Below are positions 35,990 through 45,253 of a stretch of 64,000 nucleotides of DNA, piece by piece. The stretch spans positions 90,104 to 154,103 of the forward strand of contig JALHMW010000011.1 in assembly GCA_022843845.1 (NCBI GenBank), given 5' to 3'. The first letter of the stretch is position 1; every line of letters starts with the position of its first letter. The notes below the pieces were generated by a model that was not told the DNA's origin, made no database searches, and saw nothing but the letters and a program-made list of their open reading frames with translations. The DNA is from Archangium sp. GTDB taxonomy: Bacteria; Myxococcota; Myxococcia; Myxococcales; Myxococcaceae. A program made the translations under genes and the position numbers.

Positions 35990-36757
35990 TCAGCGCTTGA
36001 CCTTCGCCAGGTACTCATCACGGGTGAAGACACCCTTCTCGATGAGCAACTCCACCATCGCCTTGAGCGCGCCGACTTCTTTGCGCTGCGCGTCCTCGAT
36101 GGCCTTGAGCGTCTCGGCGGGCGTCTTGCCGGTCAACGAGGTCGCGGAGCCTGACGCGGGCACGTCGGCGAGCGAAGCCGTTCGCGGGAGCGGAATGGAC
36201 TCCTTCGTCGCCTTGCGCTCGGTCTGCTTCTTCGCCGCGATCTCTTCGGCGCTCTTGATGATCGTGTGGCCCTGCGAGTCGACGAGCTTGAAGCTGCCCT
36301 CGACGTCATCGAGCTCCCCGGAGCCGTCGTAGAACCGCGCGAAGGCCCGGGCGATCGCCTGGCGCCCGGCGATCTGCGGAATCACCTTCAGCCGCGAGAC
36401 GGAGCGCAGGGTGTCGAGGTGCTTGAGGTTCTGCGGCTCGGCCATCGCCACCATCAGCGCCTTGCCTTCTTCGCGGAGCTGGAGCGGCAGCGCGACGAGG
36501 TCTCTGGCGATGTCGGGAGGGATCTTCGCGCGCACGTGCGCGGGGATGCCCTGCACCGCCTCGAGGTTCACCGCCGGTACGTTGAGCTGCTTGGAGAGCG
36601 CTTTGACGAGCATGTCCTCGGTGACGAGGTTCATCCGCACCAGGATCTCACCGAGACGGCCGCCCCACTTCTGTTGCTCGGCGAGCGCGGCCTTGAGCTG
36701 GCTCTCCGAAACAACTTTGGCTTTGACGAGCAGGTCGCCGAGACGAATCGAAGGCAT
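35990..36757 (-). CDS. Stand-alone MshEN (GspE N-terminal) domain protein
   Basis: 255 aa. Two 24-residue MshEN motifs at Arg5-Gln28 and Arg34-Gln57 with exactly 5 residues between, the arrangement described for c-di-GMP-binding MshEN domains; the motif Gly at position 10 is Lys14 and Asn43 here. A GspE_N-like fold follows (VALPLQLREEGKALMVAMAE), then a charged linker (160-215) and a C-terminal helix pair (LKAMVELLIEKGVFTRDEYL) shared with the downstream paralogue. There is no Walker motif, so it is not an assembly ATPase. It starts 22 bp after oppC and ends 6 bp before its paralogue. Confidence 0.8.
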   Translation of the reverse strand: MPSIRLGDLLVKAKVVSESQLKAALAEQQKWGGRLGEILVRMNLVTEDMLVKALSKQLNVPAVNLEAVQGIPAHVRAKIPPDIARDLVALPLQLREEGKALMVAMAEPQNLKHLDTLRSVSRLKVIPQIAGRQAIARAFARFYDGSGELDDVEGSFKLVDSQGHTIIKSAEEIAAKKQTERKATKESIPLPRTASLADVPASGSATSLTGKTPAETLKAIEDAQRKEVGALKAMVELLIEKGVFTRDEYLAKVKR

Positions 36758-36779
36758 GAACGGAGGCGACTCTACCCGG

Positions 36780-37736
36780 TCAGCGACGCCCGTCGAATCT
36801 TCGCTCGAGGCCCTTCCCGACCGCCTGCGTCGCGAGCACCAGCGAGGCGATGGCCAGCCCGGGGAAGACGGCCAACCACCAGGCGCCGGGAGTCACCAGC
36901 GCCCGATGGGCCTGCTGCAACAGCTCGCCCCAGCTCGCCGTCGGGGGCGCCACGCCGAGGCCGAGAAACGACAACGCGGACTCGAGCAAGACGGCGCTGC
37001 CGACGGCGAAGGTCGACGAGACGATGACGGGCGCGAGGGCGTTGGGCACCAGGTGACGAACGAGAATGCGAGCGTCACTGGCGCCGAGGGCCCGGGCGGC
37101 CAGCACGAAGTCGATCTCCTTGAGCTTCAACACCTCGGCCCGCATCAGCCTGGCGGCCTCGGGCCACCGCGTCAGCGCGAGCACCAGCATCACCGCGCCC
37201 ACCGACGGGGTCCTCAGCGCCGCGACGACGACGATGAGGAAGAAGATCGTCGGGAAGGTCGAGGCGATCTCGAGGGCGCGGGAGAGGAGCAGGTCGACGA
37301 CTCCACCCTTCCAGCCTGCCAGCGCTCCGAGGGTGACGCCGAGCAACGACGAGAGCAGCACCACGCCCAGCGCGATCAGCAGCGTGACGCGCGCGCCGTG
37401 GACGAGCCGGGCCAGCACGTCGCGGCCGATGTCGTCGGTGCCGAGCCAGTGGCGCTCGTCGGGGCTCCACGGGAGTGGATCGGTTCGGGTCGCGCCGCTC
37501 GTCGCGAGGGTCTGCAGGGGCCCGGTGCCGATGAGGGTCCCCACCATCCACTCGGCCTTTCCGCGCAGGCTCACCTGCGTCTCGGTCTGCAGCCGCGCTG
37601 GGCGAACCCAGAACGGGAGAACGAAGGTCTCGCCATCGACGCGCACGGCGATCGGAAGATCCGACGCGATGAAGTCGGCGCTCAGCGCGACGACGAGCCA
37701 GAGCGCGATCACGCTGGCACCGGCGCGCGTGCTCAC
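36780..37736 (-). CDS. oppC: Peptide ABC transporter permease (OppC/DppC type)
   Basis: 318 aa, GTG start overlapping the oppB stop as GTGA. N-terminal helix, a long extracytoplasmic loop with GTDDIGRDVLARLVHGARVT, then about five more helices. The binding-protein-dependent permease motif EAA---G appears as LAARALGASDARILVRHLVP. Ends SFLGLGVAPPTASWGELL, typical of OppC/DppC. Inner-membrane partner of oppB. Confidence 0.9.
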   Translation of the reverse strand: MSTRAGASVIALWLVVALSADFIASDLPIAVRVDGETFVLPFWVRPARLQTETQVSLRGKAEWMVGTLIGTGPLQTLATSGATRTDPLPWSPDERHWLGTDDIGRDVLARLVHGARVTLLIALGVVLLSSLLGVTLGALAGWKGGVVDLLLSRALEIASTFPTIFFLIVVVAALRTPSVGAVMLVLALTRWPEAARLMRAEVLKLKEIDFVLAARALGASDARILVRHLVPNALAPVIVSSTFAVGSAVLLESALSFLGLGVAPPTASWGELLQQAHRALVTPGAWWLAVFPGLAIASLVLATQAVGKGLERRFDGRR

Positions 37737-38698
37737 GAGCTGCTCCCAGGCAAGCGAATGCGGGGATCGACGAACGCCGCCGCGACGTCGGTCACCAACA
37801 TCGACACCAGCGTGACCGCAGCCATGACGGTCGCGACGCCCATCACCACCGGGTAGTCGCGCGTGCCGATGGCTTCGAACGCGAGCAGCCCCATGCCCGA
37901 GATGCCGAAGACGCGCTCGATGACGACGCTCCCTGCGACCAGGTGCGGCAGGTGAAGGCCGATGACGGTGACGACGGGCACCATCGCGTTGGGGAGCGCG
38001 TGACGCAGCAGCACCCGCCGCTCATCGATCCCACGCGCCCTCGCAGCCCGCACGAAGTCCTGCTCGAGGGCGGTCGACACGCCCTCCCGAACGAAGCGCG
38101 TCAGCAGCGCAGTCGTCGGCCACGCCAGACAGAAGACCGGCAAGACGAGGTGCCACGCGAGATCGACGACGCCGGCACCCGGCCCTGAGGACAAGCCCTG
38201 CAAAGGGAAGAGCTCCAGCCCACGAGGCGTCGCGAGGAGCAGCAGCGCGAGGACGGCGACCCAGAATGATGGAACGCCTGACGCGAGCGCGAGTGCGCCC
38301 GAGAAGAACCTCGCCGCAGCCGAGCGCTGTCTTGCCGCCAGAAAGGCGCCGAGCGCGATGGAACACAGCACCGAGAGCAGCAGCGCCAGACCCGACACCA
38401 GCACCGTGCGCGGGAGCGCCTCGCCGATTCGGCCGGTGACTGGAGCTCGATCGACGACGCTTCTGCCGAGATCGAGTCGCACGAGGCGCGAGAGCCAGGT
38501 GACGTACCGGGCCGTCAGCGGTCGGTCGAGGCCGAGCTCCCGACGAGCCGCGTCGACTGCAGCTGCCGAGGCCTGGCCGTCGTCTGACAGCTGCAGCGGG
38601 TCGCCCGGAGCGAGGTGCGCCACCGCGAACGTGATCGCCGTCATCACCACGAAGGTGGGGAGCATCAACCCCAGGCGCGTGACGATGAGGCGGCCCAT
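37733..38698 (-). CDS. oppB: Peptide ABC transporter permease (OppB/DppB type)
   Basis: 321 aa from ATG at 38698, one base after the binding-protein stop; an upstream in-frame TTG is less likely. Six hydrophobic helices; the N-terminus MGRLIVTRLGLMLPTFVVMT and the sequence LGLDRPLTARYVTWLSRLVR are typical of OppB. Permease EAA motif seen as VRAARARGIDERRVLLRHAL. Forms the channel with oppC. Confidence 0.9.
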   Translation of the reverse strand: MGRLIVTRLGLMLPTFVVMTAITFAVAHLAPGDPLQLSDDGQASAAAVDAARRELGLDRPLTARYVTWLSRLVRLDLGRSVVDRAPVTGRIGEALPRTVLVSGLALLLSVLCSIALGAFLAARQRSAAARFFSGALALASGVPSFWVAVLALLLLATPRGLELFPLQGLSSGPGAGVVDLAWHLVLPVFCLAWPTTALLTRFVREGVSTALEQDFVRAARARGIDERRVLLRHALPNAMVPVVTVIGLHLPHLVAGSVVIERVFGISGMGLLAFEAIGTRDYPVVMGVATVMAAVTLVSMLVTDVAAAFVDPRIRLPGSSS

Positions 38699-38699
38699 C

Positions 38700-40412
38700 T
38701 CAGGGCTCAACCCAGACGTGAGCGAAGTCGTACCCGGCCAACGAGGGCCTCAAGCCGTGCACGCGACGTTTGGCGGCGTCGAGCGCGGGACGAGCCGTGA
38801 GGAAGAGGTAGACCTGATCGTCGAAGAGCGCGCGATGCAGCCGACGCTCGAGCTCCTGCCGTGGCTCGTCCTCCGTGGCGCCTCGAATCGCCTCGAGCAG
38901 GCCGTCGATGGCCCGATCGTTCAGGCTGACGTAGTTCTTCCCGCCCTCGGCCTGAGACGAGTGGAAGAGATCGTACTGATCCGACACGGCGTCGGCGCTC
39001 GACCAGCTCATCGCCGCAGCGTCGAAGTCGTGCGTACGCATGCGCTGAATGCTCTGCGCCGCATCCACCGGCTCGATCGTCAGCTCGACGCCAGCGCGGC
39101 GGAGCTGCTCCTGAAAGAGCGGCACCACCTTCGCCATGCGCTGCGACGACGTCACCATCAAGAACGAGAACGCGAGCCGCACTCCATCCTTCTCGCGCAC
39201 CCCGTCGCCGTCGGAGTCCTTCCACCCCGCCGCATCGAGCACCGCCATCGCGCCGTCGGGGTTGAACGCGATGGGCGTCACGGCCGGGTCGCAGCTCTTC
39301 GAGCCGAGCAGGAAGGGGCAGGTGACGCGCGACTCGAGGCCGAGCTCGAGCGACTTCGCGATCAACTCAGCCGGGTACAGCATCGCCAGCGCTCGCCGTA
39401 CGCGCACGTCGGAGAACACGGGGCGTTGCCGGTTCCAGCCGATCCACCCGTAGGCGTTCTCGTCGATGCGAAGGCGGTGGTAGCCGGTGATGGCCCAGGG
39501 CTGCGACTCGACCGCGCGCCACATCGCCGGAGGAATTCGCGTCATCAGATCGAACTCGCCCTTCTCCCAGAGCTGCGCGGCGACGGTGTCGTCCTTCACG
39601 AAGCGCACGACGAGCGCGTCGAGGAGCGCGCCGTCACGGTGCCGATCGAAGCGCTCCATCACGAGTCGATCGCCGGCGACGAACGACGCGACACGAAACG
39701 GCCCCGTGCCGATCGGCGCGCGGTGAATCGGGAGCGTGTCGAAGTCGCCCACGAGCGCCTCGGACGGCATCATCGGCACCGCGCCCAGCAGCGCACGAAT
39801 CGCGAACGGCGTCGGAGTCGACCGCCAGCGGACGATGACGGTGCCGTCGTCGGGGGTCTCGACGCTGCCGATCTCTCCAATCGACGAGCGCATCGAGATG
39901 GTGGGGTTCTTCTCGTCGGTGATGGCGTCCAGGACAGCCTTCACGTCGGCCGAGGTGAACGCCGAGCCATCGTGAAAGAGCACGCCAGGCCGCAGCATGA
40001 TCGTCAGCTCGGGGCCCGCGGTGAACGACGACGCCAGCCACGGCAGCAGCGGCCCCTCGGGGTGCACCGCGTCGACGCGCGCGAGCGTCTCGTAGATCGT
40101 CCCCGTGGTGTAGCGAACCATGGTGCCTTCGGCGTACCGATCGTGCACCCGGGTGAAGCCCGAGGGCTCCACGGCGACGCGCATGGTGAGCGTGCCTCCG
40201 CGTCGTGGGGTACCGGTGGTTTCGGAAGGCGCACGCCCTTCGAGCCAGGCGATGTCGGCGACGGGGCGCGGCTTCGAGGCCCCGCATCGATCACACGCGG
40301 CCACCACCATCGCGAGGGCCAGGAGCGCCCCACGCCACCTCTCACGCTTCCCACGAGAGAGCCCATGCCGTGCGGTCGACGTCGGACCAGCACTCGCGGG
40401 CTCAGCCCTCAC
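38700..40412 (-). CDS. oppA: Peptide ABC transporter substrate-binding lipoprotein (SBP family 5)
   Basis: 570 aa. GTG start overlapping the upstream lipoprotein stop as GTGA. A basic N-terminus of about 28 residues precedes a hydrophobic core and a lipobox-like VAAC (Cys40). The SBP_bac_5 domain is clear: GGTLTMRVAVEPSGF, the first contact region GTIYETLARVD, LRPGVLFHDGSAFTSADVKA and the hinge/second lobe FSDVRVRRALAMLYPAELIA. Binds peptides (or related solutes) and delivers them to oppBC. The N-terminal extension before the hydrophobic core is longer than usual. Confidence 0.88.
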   Translation of the reverse strand: MRAEPASAGPTSTARHGLSRGKRERWRGALLALAMVVAACDRCGASKPRPVADIAWLEGRAPSETTGTPRRGGTLTMRVAVEPSGFTRVHDRYAEGTMVRYTTGTIYETLARVDAVHPEGPLLPWLASSFTAGPELTIMLRPGVLFHDGSAFTSADVKAVLDAITDEKNPTISMRSSIGEIGSVETPDDGTVIVRWRSTPTPFAIRALLGAVPMMPSEALVGDFDTLPIHRAPIGTGPFRVASFVAGDRLVMERFDRHRDGALLDALVVRFVKDDTVAAQLWEKGEFDLMTRIPPAMWRAVESQPWAITGYHRLRIDENAYGWIGWNRQRPVFSDVRVRRALAMLYPAELIAKSLELGLESRVTCPFLLGSKSCDPAVTPIAFNPDGAMAVLDAAGWKDSDGDGVREKDGVRLAFSFLMVTSSQRMAKVVPLFQEQLRRAGVELTIEPVDAAQSIQRMRTHDFDAAAMSWSSADAVSDQYDLFHSSQAEGGKNYVSLNDRAIDGLLEAIRGATEDEPRQELERRLHRALFDDQVYLFLTARPALDAAKRRVHGLRPSLAGYDFAHVWVEP

Positions 40413-41215
40413 GGCACCGGCACCGCTTGCCCGTTGGCCTGCACCTCGACGACGGGAATGCCCTCGGGCGGCTCGATCTCGAACATCGTCACCTCGGGCG
40501 CTTCGTTGACGACGATGTCCTTGTAGAGGAGCTCGACCTTCGTCTTCGCGCTCGGCGCATCGAGCGTGAGATGTCTGGGGAGCGTCGCGGCCCCGTAGAC
40601 CGCGAGATCGTCGGTGTCGATCGCGTAGGTATTGAGCCCCTCGACTCGCGACTTCGTCACCCGATGCGTCCCGGTCGAGACGTTGAGGCGCTGGGTGATG
40701 GCGCCGCGCTTGAGCGACAGTCCATACGTGCGCGTGGGCTCGTCGATGGTCAGCTCGGTCGACTCGGGCGGCACTCTCGGCACACGCCCCAACAACAGCG
40801 ACGCGAGCTCGCGCGGTGGCAACGCGATGGGCACGAAGCGCGCCATGTTCTCGACCGACGCCGGCCCGCGGAAGTACTTGCGCTGCTTCGCGTCGTAGAG
40901 CCCGAAGCGCTCGCCGTCGGTGACCAGTACGCCTTCAGGCCGACCGAAGAAGTCGAGCTGCTCGATGTGCAGCTGCGCCGGGTGGAGCACCGCGATGAAC
41001 AGCGACACGCTCCCCTTCCCTTGCGGGCTCTCGACGATCAGCTTCGCGTCACCCTTCACCGAGAAGATCTGCGCGTCGGCGAACTCGATGCGCTTGAGCA
41101 GGTCCGCGCCGTCCTTCGCAGGGCCGTCCTTGCCGTAGTCGAGCGGGGGCAGCCTGGGGCAGGCAAAAAGGGCAGTCGACAGGAGCAGAACCGAAGCCCC
41201 GCGGAGCAGCGTCAT
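40409..41215 (-). CDS. Predicted lipoprotein, LolA/LolB- or DUF4292-like
   Basis: 268 aa. Lipobox LFAC (Cys19) after a short hydrophobic core. The mature part is beta-rich and resembles the lipoprotein-carrier fold (KGDAKLIVESPQGKGSVSLF, LHPAQLHIEQLDFFGRPEGV, LYDAKQRKYFRG), a twisted sheet used by LolA/LolB and DUF4292 proteins to hold lipids. Named function is not certain. It is the first gene of the transporter run and overlaps oppA by 4 bp; the divergent tolQ-like gene starts 40 bp away. Confidence 0.65.
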   Translation of the reverse strand: MTLLRGASVLLLSTALFACPRLPPLDYGKDGPAKDGADLLKRIEFADAQIFSVKGDAKLIVESPQGKGSVSLFIAVLHPAQLHIEQLDFFGRPEGVLVTDGERFGLYDAKQRKYFRGPASVENMARFVPIALPPRELASLLLGRVPRVPPESTELTIDEPTRTYGLSLKRGAITQRLNVSTGTHRVTKSRVEGLNTYAIDTDDLAVYGAATLPRHLTLDAPSAKTKVELLYKDIVVNEAPEVTMFEIEPPEGIPVVEVQANGQAVPVP

Positions 41216-41255
41216 GGCGTCAGAGAGTACGGCCCGCTATGACTCTGGTCCATCA

Positions 41256-41984
41256 ATGAGCTTCGACGAGCTGATGAACTACATCCGCCTTGGCGGCCTC
41301 ACGATGGCCGTCATTCTGGCTGCATCGGTGCTGGCGCTCGGCGTCGGCATCGAACGGCTGCTCGCGTTGTGGGGCGTCGGCTCGAGGGCCCGTGAGCTGG
41401 GGCAGGCCATCGCGCGTCATCTGCTGCGGGGAGACGTGGCCGCCGCGCGCTCTGCGGCCGATCGCGCCACCACCGTCTCGGCCGATCTCTTCCGTGCCGG
41501 CTTCGAGCGCGCCCAGAAGACGACCGGCCCGGCGCTCGATGCAGCGGTCGATCGCGAGCGCATTCAGCTCGCCCTCAAGATGAAGCGCGGGTTGTGGATT
41601 CTGGGGACCATCGGCGCCACCACGCCCTTCGTCGGCCTGTTCGGCACCGTCGCGGGCATCATGAAGTCGTTCAAGGATCTGGGCCTCGACGTCGAGCAGG
41701 GCGGCATGGGCGGCTCGGCGGCGGTGATGACGGGCATCTCGGAGGCCCTCGTCGCGACCGCAGCGGGCATCGTCGTCGCCGTCGAGGCGGTCGTGCTCTT
41801 CAACATCTTCCAGGCGCGCCTGGGCCGGTTGAACGTCGAGCTCAAGCTGATCGCCGAGGAGTTCGTCGAGCTGCTCCGCGACGCGCCCCGCCAGACGACG
41901 CCCTCGCCCGACCTCACACCCGCGCCCTCCTCGAGTCCGCCAGCGATCGCGGCACCGGGTGCTGCTCCTGCCGGAGGCGTCTGA
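41256..41984 (+). CDS. MotA/TolQ/ExbB-family proton-channel protein
   Basis: 242 aa. Start at MSFDELMNYIRLGG. Three transmembrane helices: residues 15-35, then LGTIGATTPFVGLFGTVAGI and ALVATAAGIVVAVEAVVLFN, with the conserved Gly/Ala/Thr pattern of ExbB/TolQ. The cytoplasmic region lies between the first and second helix. With the following ExbD/TolR protein it forms a proton-driven motor that energises an outer-membrane partner (TonB or TolA type); no TonB or TolA gene is adjacent. Pro/Ala-rich tail. Confidence 0.9.
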   Translation: MSFDELMNYIRLGGLTMAVILAASVLALGVGIERLLALWGVGSRARELGQAIARHLLRGDVAAARSAADRATTVSADLFRAGFERAQKTTGPALDAAVDRERIQLALKMKRGLWILGTIGATTPFVGLFGTVAGIMKSFKDLGLDVEQGGMGGSAAVMTGISEALVATAAGIVVAVEAVVLFNIFQARLGRLNVELKLIAEEFVELLRDAPRQTTPSPDLTPAPSSSPPAIAAPGAAPAGGV

Positions 41985-41988
41985 CGTC

Positions 41989-42447
41989 ATGGGGATGGGT
42001 CAGGTGCCAGGTGGCTCCGATGATCCCACCGGCGAAGACGCCGTGTTCTCCGAGATCAACATCACGCCGCTCACCGACATCTTCCTGGTGCTCCTCATCA
42101 TCTTCATGGTGACCAGCTCGGTGATCGTGAACCAGGGCCAGGGCGCGAAGTCGGGGCTCAAGGTGAACCTGCCGCAAGGTGGAGCCGCCGACGTCGCCGC
42201 GAACGCCAGCGACATGTCCGTCGCGATTCTGTCCGATGGGCGGCTCGTGCTCAGCGGCGACGTGGTGAACGCCGACGAGCTCCGCAAGGCCTTCGACGAC
42301 GCCAAAGCGCGGAGCGCCGACACGCTGGTGATCGTGCAGGCCGACGAGGGTGTGCCGCACGGCAAGGTCGTCGAAGTGATGGAGATGGCCAAGGCGGCCG
42401 GTCTCGCGCAGCTCGCGATCGGCGTTCGCGAAGCGCCGGGCAAGTAG
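41989..42447 (+). CDS. ExbD/TolR-family protein
   Basis: 152 aa from MGMGQVPG, 4 bp after the ExbB-type gene. One transmembrane helix (ITPLTDIFLVLLIIFMVTSS) carrying the conserved Asp (LTDIFLVLLIIFMV) that relays protons, and a periplasmic domain ending VVEVMEMAKAAGLAQLAIGV. Partner of the previous gene. Its stop directly abuts the stop of the convergent hydrolase. Confidence 0.9.
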   Translation: MGMGQVPGGSDDPTGEDAVFSEINITPLTDIFLVLLIIFMVTSSVIVNQGQGAKSGLKVNLPQGGAADVAANASDMSVAILSDGRLVLSGDVVNADELRKAFDDAKARSADTLVIVQADEGVPHGKVVEVMEMAKAAGLAQLAIGVREAPGK

Positions 42448-43245
42448 TCAGCGCCCCACGACGAACGGCACCAACGCAGCCCAGACGTCCTCACGGCCCG
42501 CGACGTCGTTGTGGTGGCCGCCGTCGATTCGCAGCAGCGTCGCGTTCGGGAACGTCTTCGACAGCCGCTCGCCCAGGTCGAACGGGACGACCTCGTCATC
42601 GGTGCCGTGGACGATCAACACCGGCTGCTTCACGTCGACTGCCTTCGCGCCCGAGTCGAAGCGGTCTCGCATCAAGAGCCGCACGGGGAGAAACGGCAAC
42701 ACGCGCGCACCGACGTCGGGGAGCGAGGTGTACGGCGTGAAGAGCACGAGCTTCCGGCCAACGCCCCGATGCGCGAGCGCGACCGCGACGCCAGAGCCCA
42801 GTGACTGCCCCGAGAGGATCAACCGATCGGCGCTGATGCCCATCGTGAGCTGCACGTGGTTCAACGCCTCGTCGGCCGCTGTCAGCATCGAGGTCTCCGA
42901 CGGAGTACCCTTCGACTTCGCGAGCCCGTAGCCCGGGTACTCGACCGCGACGAAGCCGACGCCCTGCTCGGCCCACGCTTCGGCCATCCACTCGAGCGAG
43001 GCGAGCTGCTCGCCGTTTCCGTGGAAGTGCAGCACCACTGGCGACCCGGGTGACACCGCGGGCCGAACGAGGAGCACCGTCCGCTCCAGCTCGACGAGCT
43101 GCGAGGCGGCCGACAGCGGGAGCGCTGTTCGTGGCGCAGGGAAGAGCAGCACCCGCTGACCGAAGAAGACGAGCGCGAGGATCCCGACGTACCCGACGCC
43201 GAGCGCAGCGAAGAAGCCGATCACCACGCGCGCGAGCCTCCGCAT
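42448..43245 (-). CDS. Membrane-anchored alpha/beta hydrolase (Bem46/ABHD13-17-like)
   Basis: 265 aa. An N-terminal transmembrane segment (VVIGFFAALGVGYVGILALV) then HFHGNGEQLAS, nucleophile elbow SGQSLGSGVAVALA (Ser145 region), Asp in HGTDDEVVP and His in IDGGHHNDVAG. The pattern is typical of the Bem46/ABHD17 group. Substrate unknown. The mature domain faces the periplasm or cytoplasm depending on helix orientation. Confidence 0.82.
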   Translation of the reverse strand: MRRLARVVIGFFAALGVGYVGILALVFFGQRVLLFPAPRTALPLSAASQLVELERTVLLVRPAVSPGSPVVLHFHGNGEQLASLEWMAEAWAEQGVGFVAVEYPGYGLAKSKGTPSETSMLTAADEALNHVQLTMGISADRLILSGQSLGSGVAVALAHRGVGRKLVLFTPYTSLPDVGARVLPFLPVRLLMRDRFDSGAKAVDVKQPVLIVHGTDDEVVPFDLGERLSKTFPNATLLRIDGGHHNDVAGREDVWAALVPFVVGR

Positions 43246-43266
43246 CGACGACAGCGTGACACGAAA

Positions 43267-43300
43267 GAGCCCGGCCTCCCTCGGAAGGAAGACCGGGCTC
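43267..43300 (-). terminator. Strong hairpin terminator after the acyl-CoA dehydrogenase gene
   Basis: GAGCCCGG (43267-43274) pairs with CCGGGCTC (43293-43300), and the inner bases extend the stem to about 14 bp with two G-U pairs around a 6-base loop. On the minus strand it is followed by TTTC, a short U stretch. It lies 17 bp after the dehydrogenase stop. Confidence 0.7.
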
Positions 43301-43316
43301 GAGACGGCGAGGGCCT

Positions 43317-45158
43317 TCAGAACGACGCGAAGGCGGCGTCGGTGATGTCCATCGGGCTGGTGTCTTCGAAGGTGACGAGCTCGGCGAGCTGCTTGACCTG
43401 CGGGAGCACGTTGCGGCCGTAGTACAGCGCCGAGTAGCGCTTGCCCTCGTAGAAGGCGCGGTCGGGGTCGGTCGGCCCGAGTCTGGCCAGCGCCTCTTCC
43501 GCCTTCACGCCGGCGTCGAGCAGCACGAAGCCAACCGTCGCCTTCGCCATCATCTCGAGGAACCGGTTCGCGGAGAGCGGGACCAGCGTCACCTTGTCCG
43601 ACTGGCTCCAGCCCATGAAGCCCATGGCCGTCGAGACGACCGCCTCGGATGCGTCACCGAGCGTGGCCACCTCTTTGCCGAAGATGGGGTGGCTCTTGTT
43701 CTTCTCCACGAACGTGGCGATGTCGCTCATGAACGTCTGGAAGTTGGCGCCGCCGTTCTGGCCCAGCTTACGGCCCACCAGGTCCATCGCCTGAATGTGG
43801 TTGGTGCCCTCGTAGATGCTGAAGATCTTCGAGTCGCGCAGGTACTGCTCCACCGGCCAGTCCTTGAGGAAGCCGGCGCCGCCGTACACCTGCAGGGCGA
43901 TAGCGCAGAGGCGGAACGACTCGTCGCTCGCGTACGACTTCACGATCGGCGTGAGCAGGTCGACCTGGCTCTGGTGGTACGTCGCCTTCTCGTCGTCCTT
44001 GCCCTGGAAGATGAGCGACAGGTCGCGATGCGCAGCGAGCTTCACCACCAGCGCGCGAATGCCCTCGGTGTGGCTCTTGAGCTCGAGCAGCATGCGGCGC
44101 ACGTCGGGGTGCTCGATGATCGGCACGCGCGGCTTGGCCGGGTCCTTCCAGAACTTGAAGTTCGCGCCCTGCTTGCGGTCCTTCGCGTACTCGAGCGCGT
44201 TCAGGTAGGCGCTGGAGGCGACGGCGAGGCCCTGGATGCCGACGGCGATACGCGCGCCGTTCATCATGCGGAACATCTGCGGCATGCCCTGGTGCTCCAC
44301 GGTGCCGACGAGCTCACCGAAACACTCGCCGTTCTCGCCGAAGTTCAAGACACAGGTGGCCGAGCCGTTGATGCCCAGCTTGTGCTCGATGGACGCGACC
44401 TGCACGTCGTTGTGCTCGCCGAGCGCGCCGTCGGCGTTCGCGCGCTTCTTCGGCACGATGAAGAGCGAGAGGCCCTTGGTGCCGGCCGGAGCGCCTTCGA
44501 TGCGCGCCAGCACGAGGTGCACGATGTTGTCGGCGAGATCGTGATCGCCACCCGAGATGTAGATCTTCGTGCCTGAGATCTTGAAGCGCCCGTCGGGGAG
44601 CTTCACGGCCTTCGTCACCGATGAGCCGACGTCACTGCCTGCGTGTGGCTCGGAGAGGCACATGGTGCCGCCCCAGACGCCGTTGAACATGCGGTCGGCG
44701 TAGAGCTTCTTCTGATGCTCCGTGCCGCACTGCGAGATGACCTCGGCCGCGCCCCACGCCAGCCCCGGGTACATGTTGAAGGCCGTGTTCGCGCCAGAGG
44801 TGAGCTCTTCGATCAGCGCGTAGAGCGAGAAGGGAGCGCCCTGCCCGCCGTGCTCCTTCGGCACGGCGATCTGCTTGAGGCCCGCCTCGAACAGCTGCTT
44901 CCACGCGTCCTTGAAGCCCTTCGGCGTGATGACGCTGCCGTCGACGACCTTGCAGCCTTCACGGTCGGCCGAGCCGTTGAGCGGCCCGAGCACCTCGCGC
45001 GCGAAGCGGTAGGTCTCCTGGAGAATCGTCTTCGCCGTCTCTTGATCCCAGCCCTCGTACGGACCCTTGCCGCCGATGTCCGAAAAGTTGAACTGCTCGA
45101 ACAGCACGAACTGCAACTCGCGAAGATCGGCTTTGTACCGGTTGATTCCAGCTGACAT
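43317..45158 (-). CDS. Acyl-CoA dehydrogenase
   Basis: 613 aa from [12 protein letters not shown] (GGAG upstream). Longer than the classical 380-aa family because of an N-terminal helical segment and a C-terminal extension of about 150 residues, as in the FadE/DUF-extended group. FAD/substrate sites: [34 protein letters not shown], and the C-terminal helical domain with [13 protein letters not shown], where Glu is the likely catalytic base. Oxidises acyl-CoA to trans-2-enoyl-CoA in beta-oxidation. Preceded by a 146-bp gap with an inverted repeat. Confidence 0.93.
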   Translation of the reverse strand: MSAGINRYKADLRELQFVLFEQFNFSDIGGKGPYEGWDQETAKTILQETYRFAREVLGPLNGSADREGCKVVDGSVITPKGFKDAWKQLFEAGLKQIAVPKEHGGQGAPFSLYALIEELTSGANTAFNMYPGLAWGAAEVISQCGTEHQKKLYADRMFNGVWGGTMCLSEPHAGSDVGSSVTKAVKLPDGRFKISGTKIYISGGDHDLADNIVHLVLARIEGAPAGTKGLSLFIVPKKRANADGALGEHNDVQVASIEHKLGINGSATCVLNFGENGECFGELVGTVEHQGMPQMFRMMNGARIAVGIQGLAVASSAYLNALEYAKDRKQGANFKFWKDPAKPRVPIIEHPDVRRMLLELKSHTEGIRALVVKLAAHRDLSLIFQGKDDEKATYHQSQVDLLTPIVKSYASDESFRLCAIALQVYGGAGFLKDWPVEQYLRDSKIFSIYEGTNHIQAMDLVGRKLGQNGGANFQTFMSDIATFVEKNKSHPIFGKEVATLGDASEAVVSTAMGFMGWSQSDKVTLVPLSANRFLEMMAKATVGFVLLDAGVKAEEALARLGPTDPDRAFYEGKRYSALYYGRNVLPQVKQLAELVTFEDTSPMDITDAAFASF

Positions 45159-45253
45159 GTGTCGCTCCAGGAGACGGCCCAATGCCCGACCCGAGTCGGG
45201 TGCTCGTCACGACCGTGACACCACGCGTCGTAACGGGAGCAATCCTGTGCGTC

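Noticed and set aside
43689..44576. 295-residue plus-strand frame
   Set aside because: Antisense to acyl-CoA dehydrogenase with no recognisable features.
45185..45200. CCCGAC-CCGA-GTCGGG hairpin as a terminator
   Set aside because: It sits upstream of the dehydrogenase start with no T-run on either strand; treated as part of the promoter gap and not as a terminator.
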